Below, piece by piece: positions 29,395 to 36,941 of a stretch of 64,000 nt of DNA. The translations under genes were made by a program, and so were the position numbers. The stretch is from Lewinellaceae bacterium (GTDB lineage: Bacteria; Bacteroidota; Bacteroidia; Chitinophagales; Saprospiraceae), in NCBI GenBank assembly GCA_020636255.1, contig JACJYE010000002.1, positions 186,001 through 250,000 on the forward strand, in the 5' to 3' direction. Every line of letters begins with the position of its first letter. Positions within the stretch are counted from its first letter, which is position 1. The notes below the pieces were generated by a model. That model did no database searches and was not told the origin of the DNA. It was given only the letters and a program-made list of their open reading frames with translations.

Positions 29395-29973
29395 ATGAGT
29401 ACGCTCGATAACCCTAACGACAGAATCAACCAGGCCTCGGTATCCCCCTGGCCTACCGGCATGCGGTTCGGATTGATCACGGGCCTTGTCCTCGTCGTCC
29501 TTTCTTTAGTTATGACCCTTTCCGGCATAGTCAACCCTGCTGACCGCAATAACCCCGCCAACTGGATCAGCAGCCTGCTGAGCTATGCCGTTATGGTCGG
29601 CGCGATCGTGATGGCCATTCGGCAACACCGCGACAAGGAACTGGGTGGGTACATCACTTTCGGCCGCTCTTTCTCGCTGGGCTTTATCGTTATCCTGATC
29701 TCCGCCGTGATCTCTATGGTGTACGCCTATGTCTACTTCACCATCATAGACCCCGACATGATCAATACGATACTGGATGTGTCGCGCGAACAAATGGTCG
29801 AAGACCGTGGCATGAGCGAAGAACAGGCCGAACAGGCCCTCTCCATGACGAGCTGGATGTTCTCGCCTGTGATGATGACCATTTTTGCCGGGGTCGGCTC
29901 GCTGTTTATGGGGGCTATCTTTTCCCTCATCGTCGGCGCCATCATGAAGCGCAACCCGCCGGAAGCGGCATAG
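29395..29973 (+). CDS. DUF4199 family membrane protein
   Basis: 192 aa with four predicted transmembrane helices (residues about 25-45, 55-75, 92-120 and 155-180) and a soluble loop between the third and fourth (VSREQMVEDRGMSEEQAEQAL). This matches DUF4199, a family almost confined to Bacteroidota with no known function. A second DUF4199 gene follows at 30110, then a GT2 glycosyltransferase. Start at ATG 29395, 78 bp after the dihydroorotase-like gene. Confidence 0.85.
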   Translation: MSTLDNPNDRINQASVSPWPTGMRFGLITGLVLVVLSLVMTLSGIVNPADRNNPANWISSLLSYAVMVGAIVMAIRQHRDKELGGYITFGRSFSLGFIVILISAVISMVYAYVYFTIIDPDMINTILDVSREQMVEDRGMSEEQAEQALSMTSWMFSPVMMTIFAGVGSLFMGAIFSLIVGAIMKRNPPEAA

Positions 29974-30076
29974 GGATGTTATATCGTTTCATGGTTGGCC
30001 ATATCGGAAGTTTAACCGCAAGGCCGTGTACCGTGAAACTGTGATACCGTGAAGCACTGAAACCGTGAAATTCTGC

Positions 30077-30084
30077 TATTTTTG
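30077..30084 (+). promoter_or_regulatory. Candidate -7 box for the second DUF4199 gene
   Basis: TATTTTTG fits TAnnTTTG and lies 26 bp upstream of ATG 30110. Upstream DNA (30030-30070) consists of reiterated ACCGTGAAA words rather than a clear -33 box. Confidence 0.5.
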
Positions 30085-30109
30085 CAGTCCGTTCAAGAAT
30101 AGCAGAACT

Positions 30110-30616
30110 ATGATAAAGAACAGTAAAGCCGTACGGTACGGCCTCATAGCAGGAATAGGGACTGTAGCCTATTTCCTGCTATTTTATTTTATCAACCCAC
30201 GCCTGATGTTCAACCCCTGGGTATACTGGGCATCTCTGGGTATCTACCTGGCGCTGATGTGGAAAGCGCTGCTGGACGAAAAACAGGCTGCCAACGGCCC
30301 CCTGGCCTTCAAGGATAGCCTGCGGACTGCTTTTTACATTTTTGTCATCGCCAACTTTTGTTATTACCTGTTTTACTATCTGCTTTTCGGCCTCATCGAC
30401 CCGGGGCTGGTAGATATACAAAAGAGCGTTATGCTGGAAAGCCTTGAACAGGCCTCGAACCTGCTGTCGCCCGAGCAGAAAGACGAGATGCGCAAGTCGC
30501 TGGATAGCGGCGCTCTGGCCATTACTCCGGGCCGGGTTTTCTTTACCTTTGCCCGAAGCCTCATCGGCGGCTTCCTGCTGTCGGCAGGGATGGGTGTCGT
30601 GGCAGGGAGGCGGTAA
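30110..30616 (+). CDS. DUF4199 family membrane protein, second copy
   Basis: 168 aa from ATG 30110 (MIKNSKAVRYGLIAG); this start is preferred over one 45 bp upstream because the -7 box at 30077 lies between them. Four hydrophobic segments, and the same loop theme as its neighbour (LLSPEQKDEMRKSLDSG). It is clearly diverged from the 29395 gene, so this is an old pair rather than a recent duplication. It is followed by three REP-like repeats before the GT2 gene. Function unknown. Confidence 0.8.
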   Translation: MIKNSKAVRYGLIAGIGTVAYFLLFYFINPRLMFNPWVYWASLGIYLALMWKALLDEKQAANGPLAFKDSLRTAFYIFVIANFCYYLFYYLLFGLIDPGLVDIQKSVMLESLEQASNLLSPEQKDEMRKSLDSGALAITPGRVFFTFARSLIGGFLLSAGMGVVAGRR

Positions 30617-30670
30617 GGCAGGCCTCTGGCCCGCAACAGAGATATAGATTCGAAAAAGCGCTGTCAGTGA

Positions 30671-30800
30671 TCCTTTCGCGGGCCAGAGGCCCGCGTTCCA
30701 CTCAACGCTTATTGATCCTTTCGCGGGCCAGAGGCCTGCGTTCCACTCAACGCTTATATCCTTTCGCGGGCCAGAGGCCCGCGTTCCGCTCAACGCTTAT
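30671..30800. repeat. Three tandem REP-like hairpin repeats
   Basis: Units start at 30671, 30716 and 30759 and are 42-45 bp. Each reads TCCTTTCGCGGGCCAGAGGC then CGCGTTCCRCTCAACGCTTAT, and copies 1 and 3 hold an exact GCGGGCC-AGA-GGCCCGC stem. A degenerate inverted remnant (GGCCTCTGGCCCGC) lies at 30622-30635. They fill the 196-bp gap before the GT2 gene. Confidence 0.9.
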
Positions 30801-30812
30801 AAAAAAAACAAA

Positions 30813-31748
30813 ATGGACCTATCGATCGTCATACCGCTGCTCAATGAAGAAGAGTCGCTGCCTGAACTGGAATCCTGGATACGCAGGGTTGTAGAGGCAG
30901 AAGGATTTTCCTACGAAATCATCATGGTAGATGACGGGAGCAAGGATGGTTCGTGGGCAGTGATCGAACAACTGGCTTCGCAAAACCCCAATGTCAGGGG
31001 CATCAAATTCCGGCGCAACTACGGTAAATCCGCCGCCCTGAGCAGGGGCTTCGAAGCTGCCCAGGGCCGGGTAGTGATCACTATGGATGCCGACCTGCAG
31101 GACAGCCCCGACGAGATACCCGGGCTCTATCGCATGATCACCGAAGAAGGCTACGATATGGTGTCCGGCTGGAAAAAAAAGCGCCACGACCCCGTCCTGA
31201 CAAAAAACCTGCCCAGCAAATTCTACAACTGGACCGCCCGCCGAATGACGGGCATTTACCTCCACGATTTCAACTGCGGGCTGAAGGCCTACCGGCACAG
31301 TGTGGTAAAAAGCATTGAAGTGTACGGCGAGATGCACCGCTACATCCCTGTACTGGCCAAGTGGGCGGGGTTCAAAAAGATAGGTGAAAAAGTGGTGATG
31401 CACCAGGAGCGCAAGTATGGCGTGACCAAGTTCGGCATGGAGCGCTTTATACGCGGCCCGCTCGACCTGATGTCGGTGATCTTTATCTCCAAGTTCAGCA
31501 AACGCCCCATGCACTTCTTCGGGGCCTGGGGCATCCTGTTCTTCATCTTCGGTTTTATCATCCTGGCCTATCTCAGCATTGCCAAGCTCGTGTACCAGGA
31601 ATACGGCATCGCCGAACGGCCGCTCTTTTACTTCGGCATCCTCACCATCATCATCGGCACGCAATTGTTCGTCACGGGCTTCTTAGCCGAGCTGGTGAGC
31701 CGCAATGCACATGACCGCAACCAGTATCTGGTGGAAAAAAACGTATAA
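30813..31748 (+). CDS. GT2 glycosyltransferase, polyprenyl-phosphate sugar synthase type
   Basis: 311 aa. The N-terminal GT-A domain has LSIVIPLLNEEESLPEL, VDDGSKDGS and the DxD site MDADLQD (near residue 92), followed by the HDFNCGLKAYR and ERKYGVTKFG segments typical of DPM1/GtrB-like enzymes. Two transmembrane helices lie at about 238-260 and 270-295. Such proteins transfer a sugar from a nucleotide donor to polyprenyl phosphate at the cytoplasmic face. It ends 4 bp before the PPC-domain gene. The GT-C-like protein 5 kb upstream is a possible user of the product. Confidence 0.88.
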   Translation: MDLSIVIPLLNEEESLPELESWIRRVVEAEGFSYEIIMVDDGSKDGSWAVIEQLASQNPNVRGIKFRRNYGKSAALSRGFEAAQGRVVITMDADLQDSPDEIPGLYRMITEEGYDMVSGWKKKRHDPVLTKNLPSKFYNWTARRMTGIYLHDFNCGLKAYRHSVVKSIEVYGEMHRYIPVLAKWAGFKKIGEKVVMHQERKYGVTKFGMERFIRGPLDLMSVIFISKFSKRPMHFFGAWGILFFIFGFIILAYLSIAKLVYQEYGIAERPLFYFGILTIIIGTQLFVTGFLAELVSRNAHDRNQYLVEKNV

Positions 31749-31752
31749 AGCC

Positions 31753-32166
31753 ATGCAAACGGAAGGGCTCAGGATACACGTTTTCCGACTGTTACCCGGG
31801 CAGGGCCTGAAAGAGGCCATACAGGCCTATGTTGCCGAAGCAGCGATCGAAGCCGGCTGGGTTATGACGTGTGTCGGCAGCTTAACCCGGTTGCACCTGC
31901 GCCTTGCCAACCAGGATACGGGAACCGCCCAGGAAGGCCATTTCGAGATCGTCAGCCTCGTAGGTACGGTGAGCATGCACGGCTGCCACCTGCACCTCTG
32001 TGCCAGTAGTCCGAGCGGAGCGACGACAGGAGGGCACCTGCTGGACGGCAACCTGGCCTATACTACCGCAGAGGTCGTGATCGGCGAAGCTCCCGGGCTT
32101 GTTTTTACGCGGGAGAATGACGGTACAACGGATTGGGCGGAATTGCAAATTCGCCGGCGGGATTAG
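31753..32166 (+). CDS. PPC/DUF296 domain protein
   Basis: 137 aa from ATG 31753, 4 bp after the glycosyltransferase stop. It is a single PPC (plant and prokaryote conserved, DUF296) domain: an N-terminal FRLLPGQGLKEAI, TCVGSLTRLHLRLAN, VSMHGCHLHLCASSPSG and GGHLLDGN, which carries the conserved histidine thought to bind metal. The domain forms trimers; in plants it is linked to AT-hook DNA-binding proteins, but stand-alone bacterial versions have no AT-hook and no settled function. Convergent with the VWA gene. Confidence 0.88.
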   Translation: MQTEGLRIHVFRLLPGQGLKEAIQAYVAEAAIEAGWVMTCVGSLTRLHLRLANQDTGTAQEGHFEIVSLVGTVSMHGCHLHLCASSPSGATTGGHLLDGNLAYTTAEVVIGEAPGLVFTRENDGTTDWAELQIRRRD

Positions 32167-32191
32167 CCCTGAAAGCTTGTTTGGAGCCGGA

Positions 32192-33292
32192 TCACCTATG
32201 CCGCTTTCCCTTGTTGTTCTTATAATCCATAAAGATAAACTCTCCTAAGCCTTCCAGGCTGCTGTAGAAAGCCTTGCCGTTGTTGGCCTGGGTAAACTGG
32301 TCGACAAAACGGACGAGGTAGGGGTCGCGGGCGATCATGAAAGTGGTGATGGGAATGTTGAGCTTACGGCAGCGCTGGGCCAGGTTCAGGGTGCGGCTGA
32401 CGATCATGCGGTCCAGGCCATAGCTATTCTTGTAGTAACGCTTACCCTTTTTGATGCAGGTGGGCTTGCCATCCGTGATCATGAAGATCTGCTTGTTAGG
32501 GTTCTTGCGGCGCGCCAGCAGGCCCATGGCCAGTTCCAGGCCTGCAACGGTGTTCGTATGGTAAGGGCCGACCTGCAGATAGGGCAGGTCCTTGATCTCC
32601 ACCTGCCAGGCATCGTTGCCGAACACAATGATATCGAGGGTGTCTTTCGGGTAGCGGGTGGTGATGAGCTCCGCCAGCGCCATGGCCACCTTTTTTGCCG
32701 GCGTGATGCGGTCTTCGCCGTAGAGGATCATGGAGTGAGAGATATCGATCATCAGCACAGTGCTCATCTGGCTCTGGTAGAAGGTTTCATAGACCTCCAG
32801 GTCGTCCTGGGCCAGTTTGAACTCCTCGATCCCATGGTTGATCTGAGCGTTGCGCAGCGATTCGGACACGGCGAGCTGGTCGAGCTGGTCGCCAAACTCA
32901 TAGGGCCTCAATTCGGAAGTCGACTCGTCGCCGCCACCTGTATATCGGGTATTGTGGTTACCCCTTTTCGTCTTTTTGATCTGCCCGAAAATATCCTCCA
33001 GCGCTTTCTGGCGTATGGCCAGTTCCATCTTCGCAGTGGGTACAAAACCCGCCTGCCCCTCTCCATCCTGCTGAATATAACCTTTGTCGATCAGTTCCTG
33101 GATGAAATCCGCCATGCCATAGTCACCGTCCGTCAGGCCGTACTCCTTGTCGAGCTCCGTCAGCCAGGAAAGCGCTTCGCTCACGTCGCCGGAAGTGTAG
33201 ACCAGGAGTTCCTGGAAAAGCTTCAGCAGGCGGTCGAAAATGGAGCCCTGCCCCTGTCCGGGTATGTATTGTGAAAATTTCCAACCTTTCAT
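32192..33292 (-). CDS. von Willebrand factor A domain protein
   Basis: 366 aa. The N-terminal helical region (residues 1-175) is followed by a VWA domain whose metal site (MIDAS) is intact: DISHS at residues 183-187, and a later ITDGKP. This architecture is typical of VWA proteins that work with a MoxR- or magnesium-chelatase-like AAA ATPase as a metal-insertion or protein-remodelling pair. Such an ATPase is normally adjacent, but none is next to it here. No signal peptide is seen, so it is cytoplasmic. It is convergent with the PPC gene. Confidence 0.85.
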   Translation of the reverse strand: MKGWKFSQYIPGQGQGSIFDRLLKLFQELLVYTSGDVSEALSWLTELDKEYGLTDGDYGMADFIQELIDKGYIQQDGEGQAGFVPTAKMELAIRQKALEDIFGQIKKTKRGNHNTRYTGGGDESTSELRPYEFGDQLDQLAVSESLRNAQINHGIEEFKLAQDDLEVYETFYQSQMSTVLMIDISHSMILYGEDRITPAKKVAMALAELITTRYPKDTLDIIVFGNDAWQVEIKDLPYLQVGPYHTNTVAGLELAMGLLARRKNPNKQIFMITDGKPTCIKKGKRYYKNSYGLDRMIVSRTLNLAQRCRKLNIPITTFMIARDPYLVRFVDQFTQANNGKAFYSSLEGLGEFIFMDYKNNKGKRHR

Positions 33293-33324
33293 AACATGGC
33301 CATTGTCGTTCAGCTAACTGAGTA

Positions 33325-33352
33325 GTGTTCAAAAAACAAGTTCTCCTTTGGA
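33325..33352. repeat. Copy of a 28-bp repeat shared with 35161-35188
   Basis: GTGTTCAAAAAACAAGTTCT followed by CCTTTGGA matches 35161-35188 at all but about three positions. This copy lies between the VWA start and the 3' end of the peroxiredoxin-like gene. Confidence 0.6.
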
Positions 33353-33356
33353 GTGG

Positions 33357-33905
33357 CTAGAGCTCTTCTTCGATGGCGCAACAGCGGGCCAGTTCGAGGT
33401 AATCGGGCCGGTCGGAGGCCAGTTTGTGGATAAAACTGCTTTTGATAAGCCCATCCTGGATGACGAACAGGCCCGGCATCTGGAAGCCATCGCCCAGTTG
33501 CGGGCCGATGCCATGGCCGTCCAATACCCCGGCGGAGAAGCCACGGATCCAGGTGTGCAGGCCGAACAACTGGGTCAGGTTGCCTTTTACCAGCCCAAAG
33601 GCCTGGTAATAGCGGCAGGCGGGGTCGCTGATGTGAACGGCGCCATCCAGCCCAAAGCGGCTGAAATAGCGTTCGGCAATATCGTTTTCCGTCATGTGCA
33701 CAAAAACGATCTTCGTGCCGAGCTTTTCGATCTCCTCCCGTTTCCCGGCTATATCGGCGAGCGCCTCCCGGCAGAACGTACAGCCAAAATGGCGGAGAAA
33801 AACCAAAAGCACCGGCTGCTGCTCCGACAACTGCCGCAGCGTCGGCCCGGTATTGGTGGCCATTTCATCGAGCAATTCCTGAAGGAAGGCCTTTTCCACT
33901 GCCAT
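33357..33905 (-). CDS. Peroxiredoxin-like (SelL/PRXL2-type) thioredoxin-fold protein
   Basis: 182 aa from ATG 33905 (MAVEKAFLQ); an upstream in-frame ATG would add residues encoded by repetitive DNA. The active-site region LRHFGCTFCREAL has the CxxC-like C-T-F-C pair at the end of the first strand, as in the AhpC/TSA-related SelL-type family. Later segments FGLDGAVHISDP and GQMPGLFVIQDG-like (GFQMPGLFVIQDG) fit the same fold. It probably reduces a peroxide or disulfide in the cytoplasm. It lies downstream of mdh on the same strand, separated by a strong hairpin. A TACGTTTG box at 33942-33949 may start its own transcript. Confidence 0.8.
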   Translation of the reverse strand: MAVEKAFLQELLDEMATNTGPTLRQLSEQQPVLLVFLRHFGCTFCREALADIAGKREEIEKLGTKIVFVHMTENDIAERYFSRFGLDGAVHISDPACRYYQAFGLVKGNLTQLFGLHTWIRGFSAGVLDGHGIGPQLGDGFQMPGLFVIQDGLIKSSFIHKLASDRPDYLELARCCAIEEEL

Positions 33906-33987
33906 ATCGATCCTTTTGAGTAGAAAAACTAAAGAGAGTAACAAACGTAGGCAGGCAAAGTTTTTGCAGTGGGCAGTTTGCAATGGA

Positions 33988-34029
33988 CAGTGGGCAGTGG
34001 GCAATAAAACAACTGCCTACTGCCCACTG
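33988..34029 (-). terminator. Hairpin downstream of mdh
   Basis: A 16-bp stem (33988-34003 with 34014-34029, one mismatch) made of CAGTGGGCA words starts 10 bp after the mdh stop. The words also recur as direct repeats around 33966-34000, so the terminator may derive from a repeat element. Confidence 0.6.
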
Positions 34030-34038
34030 AAACACTGG

Positions 34039-34971
34039 CTAGAGTGCCATGTTATCGTAAACCTCCATGACGTTGCGGACGGCAGCTGCCGAATCTTTCA
34101 GCAGTTTCATCTCGTCGGCGTCGAGTTTCAGTTCAATAACCTCTTCAATGCCGTTCTTGCCCAGCTTCACGGGCACGCCGAGGAACATACCGTTTATGCC
34201 GTACTGGCCCTCCAGGCGGGCGCAGCAGGGGAAGATGCGGTGTTCGTCGCGCACGATGGTTTCCACCATCTGGGCAGCGGCGGCGCCGGGAGCGTACCAG
34301 GCAGAGGTACCCATCAGTTTTACCAGCTCACCCCCGCCCATTTTGGTGCGTTCAACGATGGCGTCGAGCTGGGCGCTGTCGATCATTTCGGTGACGGGAA
34401 TGCCGGAAACAGTCGTATAACGGGGAAGCGGCACCATGGTATCGCCATGGCCGCCCATCAGAACGGCCTGGATATCTTTGGGCGACACCTTGAGCGCTTC
34501 GGCCAGGAATGCGCGGTAGCGGGCCGTATCGAGAATGCCGGCCATGCCGAAGACGTGGGACGAGTCGAGCCCGGAAGCCTTGTAGGCCGCGTAGGTCATC
34601 ACGTCGAGCGGGTTGGACACGACGATGATGATCGGGTTGTCGGAATGCGCTTTGATGGACTGGGTTACCGCATTGACGATCTTGGCGTTGGTGGAAATGA
34701 GGTCATCGCGGCTCATGCCCGGCTTGCGGGGCACGCCCGCAGTGATGACGACGATATCGGAGCCTTCGGTCTGCTTGTAGTCATCCGTACCGACGAGGTG
34801 GGTGCTGTAGTAGTCGATAGGCGCCTGTTGCCAGGAGTCAAGGGCCTTGCCGCGGGCGAGGTCGCCCATGATATCCAGCAATACGACTTCTTTAACCAGG
34901 TCTTTGTGAGCCAACACGTTAGCACAGGTGGCCCCGACGTTGCCTGCACCTATGACGGTTACTTTACTCAT
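34039..34971 (-). CDS. mdh: Malate dehydrogenase
   Basis: 310-aa NAD-dependent malate dehydrogenase of the lactate-dehydrogenase-like type. GAGNVGATCA is the dinucleotide-binding loop near residue 8. GVPRKPGMSRDDL carries the substrate-binding arginines, SNPLDVMTY the conserved Asn/Asp, and MGGHGDTMVP the catalytic histidine. It interconverts malate and oxaloacetate in the TCA cycle, complementing pyc (oxaloacetate supply) and sucC elsewhere in the window. A TAATTTTG box at 35056-35063 is a plausible promoter. Confidence 0.97.
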   Translation of the reverse strand: MSKVTVIGAGNVGATCANVLAHKDLVKEVVLLDIMGDLARGKALDSWQQAPIDYYSTHLVGTDDYKQTEGSDIVVITAGVPRKPGMSRDDLISTNAKIVNAVTQSIKAHSDNPIIIVVSNPLDVMTYAAYKASGLDSSHVFGMAGILDTARYRAFLAEALKVSPKDIQAVLMGGHGDTMVPLPRYTTVSGIPVTEMIDSAQLDAIVERTKMGGGELVKLMGTSAWYAPGAAAAQMVETIVRDEHRIFPCCARLEGQYGINGMFLGVPVKLGKNGIEEVIELKLDADEMKLLKDSAAAVRNVMEVYDNMAL

Positions 34972-35055
34972 GATTTTTTCTTTTTGGTGATTATTTAGAT
35001 TTGTAGCTTAGATTTGTCCTACGCTCCATGCCCTTACCCCCGTCGAAAACCGGTG

Positions 35056-35063
35056 CAAAATTA
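35056..35063 (-). promoter_or_regulatory. Candidate -7 box for mdh
   Basis: Minus-strand TAATTTTG followed by C, 85 bp upstream of the mdh ATG, would leave a leader of about 75 nt. No clear -33 TTTG at the right distance. Confidence 0.35.
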
Positions 35064-35160
35064 GCAATTTTTCAACGCTTTGCCATGCGCCTGACTAAAG
35101 AATTGGCGCAGGGCGGACGATCTGAGGCAAGTATTTTTAGTACATTTGCCGCGCTTAGTT

Positions 35161-35213
35161 GTGTTCAAAAAATAAGTTCTTCATTGGATATCTTATTTTT
35201 TGAGGATTCCTTA
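35161..35213. repeat. Repeat-derived hairpin upstream of the first metalloprotease
   Basis: TCAAAAAATAAG (35165-35176) pairs exactly with CTTATTTTTTGA (35192-35203). The left part repeats 33325-33352. The right end TTTTGAGGATTCCTTA (35198-35213) is identical over 16 nt to 45785-45800. It lies in the divergent region between mdh and the protease array. Confidence 0.65.
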
Positions 35214-35257
35214 CAGGATTATGTCGTTTTTTATATCAATCAGGAAAATTTATAAGG

Positions 35258-36799
35258 ATGTCCAGAGCCATTTTAATACTATTTTTCGGAGCCGCCTTTT
35301 TCGCCCAAACCGCTACGGCACAGCAAAACTACTTTAGATGCGGCACGGTAGGTGAAGATGCAGCGATCATACAGCAACGCCTGCGGGAAAACAAGGCCGC
35401 CATGCAAAACAACCCGGTGATCTCTCGCGATTTCAAATACGTACCCGTAAAGTTCCACCTCATCGCCAAGACAGACGGCACCGGTATGGTTGCCAAAAAC
35501 CGGGTGCTGGACGAACTGTGTATCCTCAATGAAGAATATGCGGAGGTAGGCATCCAGTTCTACATCAAGGGTGGGTTCAACTACATTTATAACAATACCG
35601 TCTACTCCAACCACCAGGCAACCCAGAACACCGTCATGACCTTTCAGCGCGACAATGCCGCGCTCAATATCTTCATTCCGGAAAACGCCGACCCGCCCAA
35701 CCAGGCCGGCCCCGGCGTCGTGCTGGGTTACTACAGCCCGGCCAAGGACTGGCTGGTCATCGCTAAAAGCGAGGTGGGAATACCAGGCCTTGCTTTTCCT
35801 CATGAGATGGGCCACTTTTTTAGCCTCAACCACCCCTTCTACGGCTGGGACTACGACCCCTGGGACCAAAGCCTCCACGGCAACCCGGTGATGATGACTA
35901 CCGCACCTGATGGCATAACGCCCGTCGAACTGGCCAACGGCAGCAACTGCGAAACGGCAGGTGATGAAGTCTGCGACACCCCCGCCGACTACCTCTTCGG
36001 CTTCGGCTGGGACGACTGCAACTTCACCACCGACGTCCGCGACCGCAACAACCAACAGCTCAATCCCGACGAGCGCCTGTGGCTGAACTACTTCTTCGGC
36101 TGTAATGTCGACGATTATTATTTTACCGATATGCAGGAGGCGCTCATGATCCAGGATTATTACAGCAACCGCCGGAATTACATCCGCTCCGGATTTACGC
36201 CCAGCCTGACGGAGATCACGGAGGCCCCCACCCTGGAATTCCCTGCCAACACAGAACAACTCGACTATTTCAACAGCGTGCAGCTGGATTGGTCAGACGT
36301 TCCTGCCGCCGAAGCCTATCTGCTGCAGGTTTCGCTGGTGCCTACCTTTTCCAGTGGGCTCACCGTTTATGACGAAGTGGTGTACGGCACTTCCAAAGTG
36401 ATTACCATACTGAGCGCCAACCGCACCTACTACTGGCGTGTACGTCCGTTCAGCGCATACCGCACCTGTACAAATTTCTCCAGCACCCACTCCTTCAAAA
36501 CGGGTTCGCTGGTCGGCGTACAGGATAATAACCTCACCGCATCTGTCAATATCTCCCCCAACCCCGTAAGCAGAGGGCAGGAATTGAACGTGAGCATTCG
36601 ATCGGCCAAAACCTTTGACAGCGAGCTGGCCCTCTTCAGCATGGCGGGCCAACGCGTACGCCAGTATGGCCCCCTCAGCATCCAGGCCGGCGCCAACCAG
36701 TTCAGCCTGTCCGTCAGCGGCCTGAACGCCGGCGTATACCTGCTGGCCATCGACAGCCCGGAAGGCAAAATGTATCAGCGGATCGTGGTAACGAGGTAG
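35258..36799 (+). CDS. Secreted M43-like zinc metalloprotease with T9SS sorting domain, paralogue 1
   Basis: 513 aa. Signal peptide (residues 1-21, ending TATAQ). The catalytic zinc motif is HEMGHFFSLNH (H182, E183, H186, H192), the metzincin HExxHxxxxxH form, followed by the family's CDTPADY segment. Unlike its three neighbours it has LNYFFGC where they show an IMGY/LMSY Met-turn, so the Met-turn methionine seems lost. A fibronectin-III-like domain (about residues 330-410) leads to a C-terminal type A sorting domain (ISPNPVSRG, LNAGVYLLAI, IVVTR), indicating export and surface attachment or release by T9SS. First of four consecutive paralogues on the same strand. Confidence 0.88.
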   Translation: MSRAILILFFGAAFFAQTATAQQNYFRCGTVGEDAAIIQQRLRENKAAMQNNPVISRDFKYVPVKFHLIAKTDGTGMVAKNRVLDELCILNEEYAEVGIQFYIKGGFNYIYNNTVYSNHQATQNTVMTFQRDNAALNIFIPENADPPNQAGPGVVLGYYSPAKDWLVIAKSEVGIPGLAFPHEMGHFFSLNHPFYGWDYDPWDQSLHGNPVMMTTAPDGITPVELANGSNCETAGDEVCDTPADYLFGFGWDDCNFTTDVRDRNNQQLNPDERLWLNYFFGCNVDDYYFTDMQEALMIQDYYSNRRNYIRSGFTPSLTEITEAPTLEFPANTEQLDYFNSVQLDWSDVPAAEAYLLQVSLVPTFSSGLTVYDEVVYGTSKVITILSANRTYYWRVRPFSAYRTCTNFSSTHSFKTGSLVGVQDNNLTASVNISPNPVSRGQELNVSIRSAKTFDSELALFSMAGQRVRQYGPLSIQAGANQFSLSVSGLNAGVYLLAIDSPEGKMYQRIVVTR

Positions 36800-36811
36800 C
36801 CCCCTACAGAC

Positions 36812-36914
36812 GGATAACGGCAGTAGCGGCGGAGCTTCCATATCGCCCAACGGGCGTTAACAACTCAGCCACGGGCACCGCCCGTGGATAACGGCAGTAG
36901 CGGCGGAGCCTCCA
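36812..36914. repeat. Direct repeats and small hairpins between paralogues 1 and 2
   Basis: A 29-bp direct repeat (36812-36840 and 36886-36914, one mismatch; GGATAACGGCAGTAGCGGCG start) encloses two hairpins: CGCCC-AAC-GGGCG near 36844-36856 and CCACGGGC-ACC-GCCCGTGG near 36869-36887. The element fills nearly all of the 142-bp gap. Confidence 0.85.
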
Positions 36915-36941
36915 AATTTATTGATAGGAATAAATGCTAAC

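Noticed and set aside
30671..30800. CRISPR array
   Set aside because: Units are tandem with no unique spacers; each is a GC-rich REP-like hairpin.
35028..35255. Possible 75-codon gene upstream of the first metalloprotease
   Set aside because: It overlaps the repeat-derived hairpin and the mdh promoter region, and the product has low complexity and no homology pattern I recognise.
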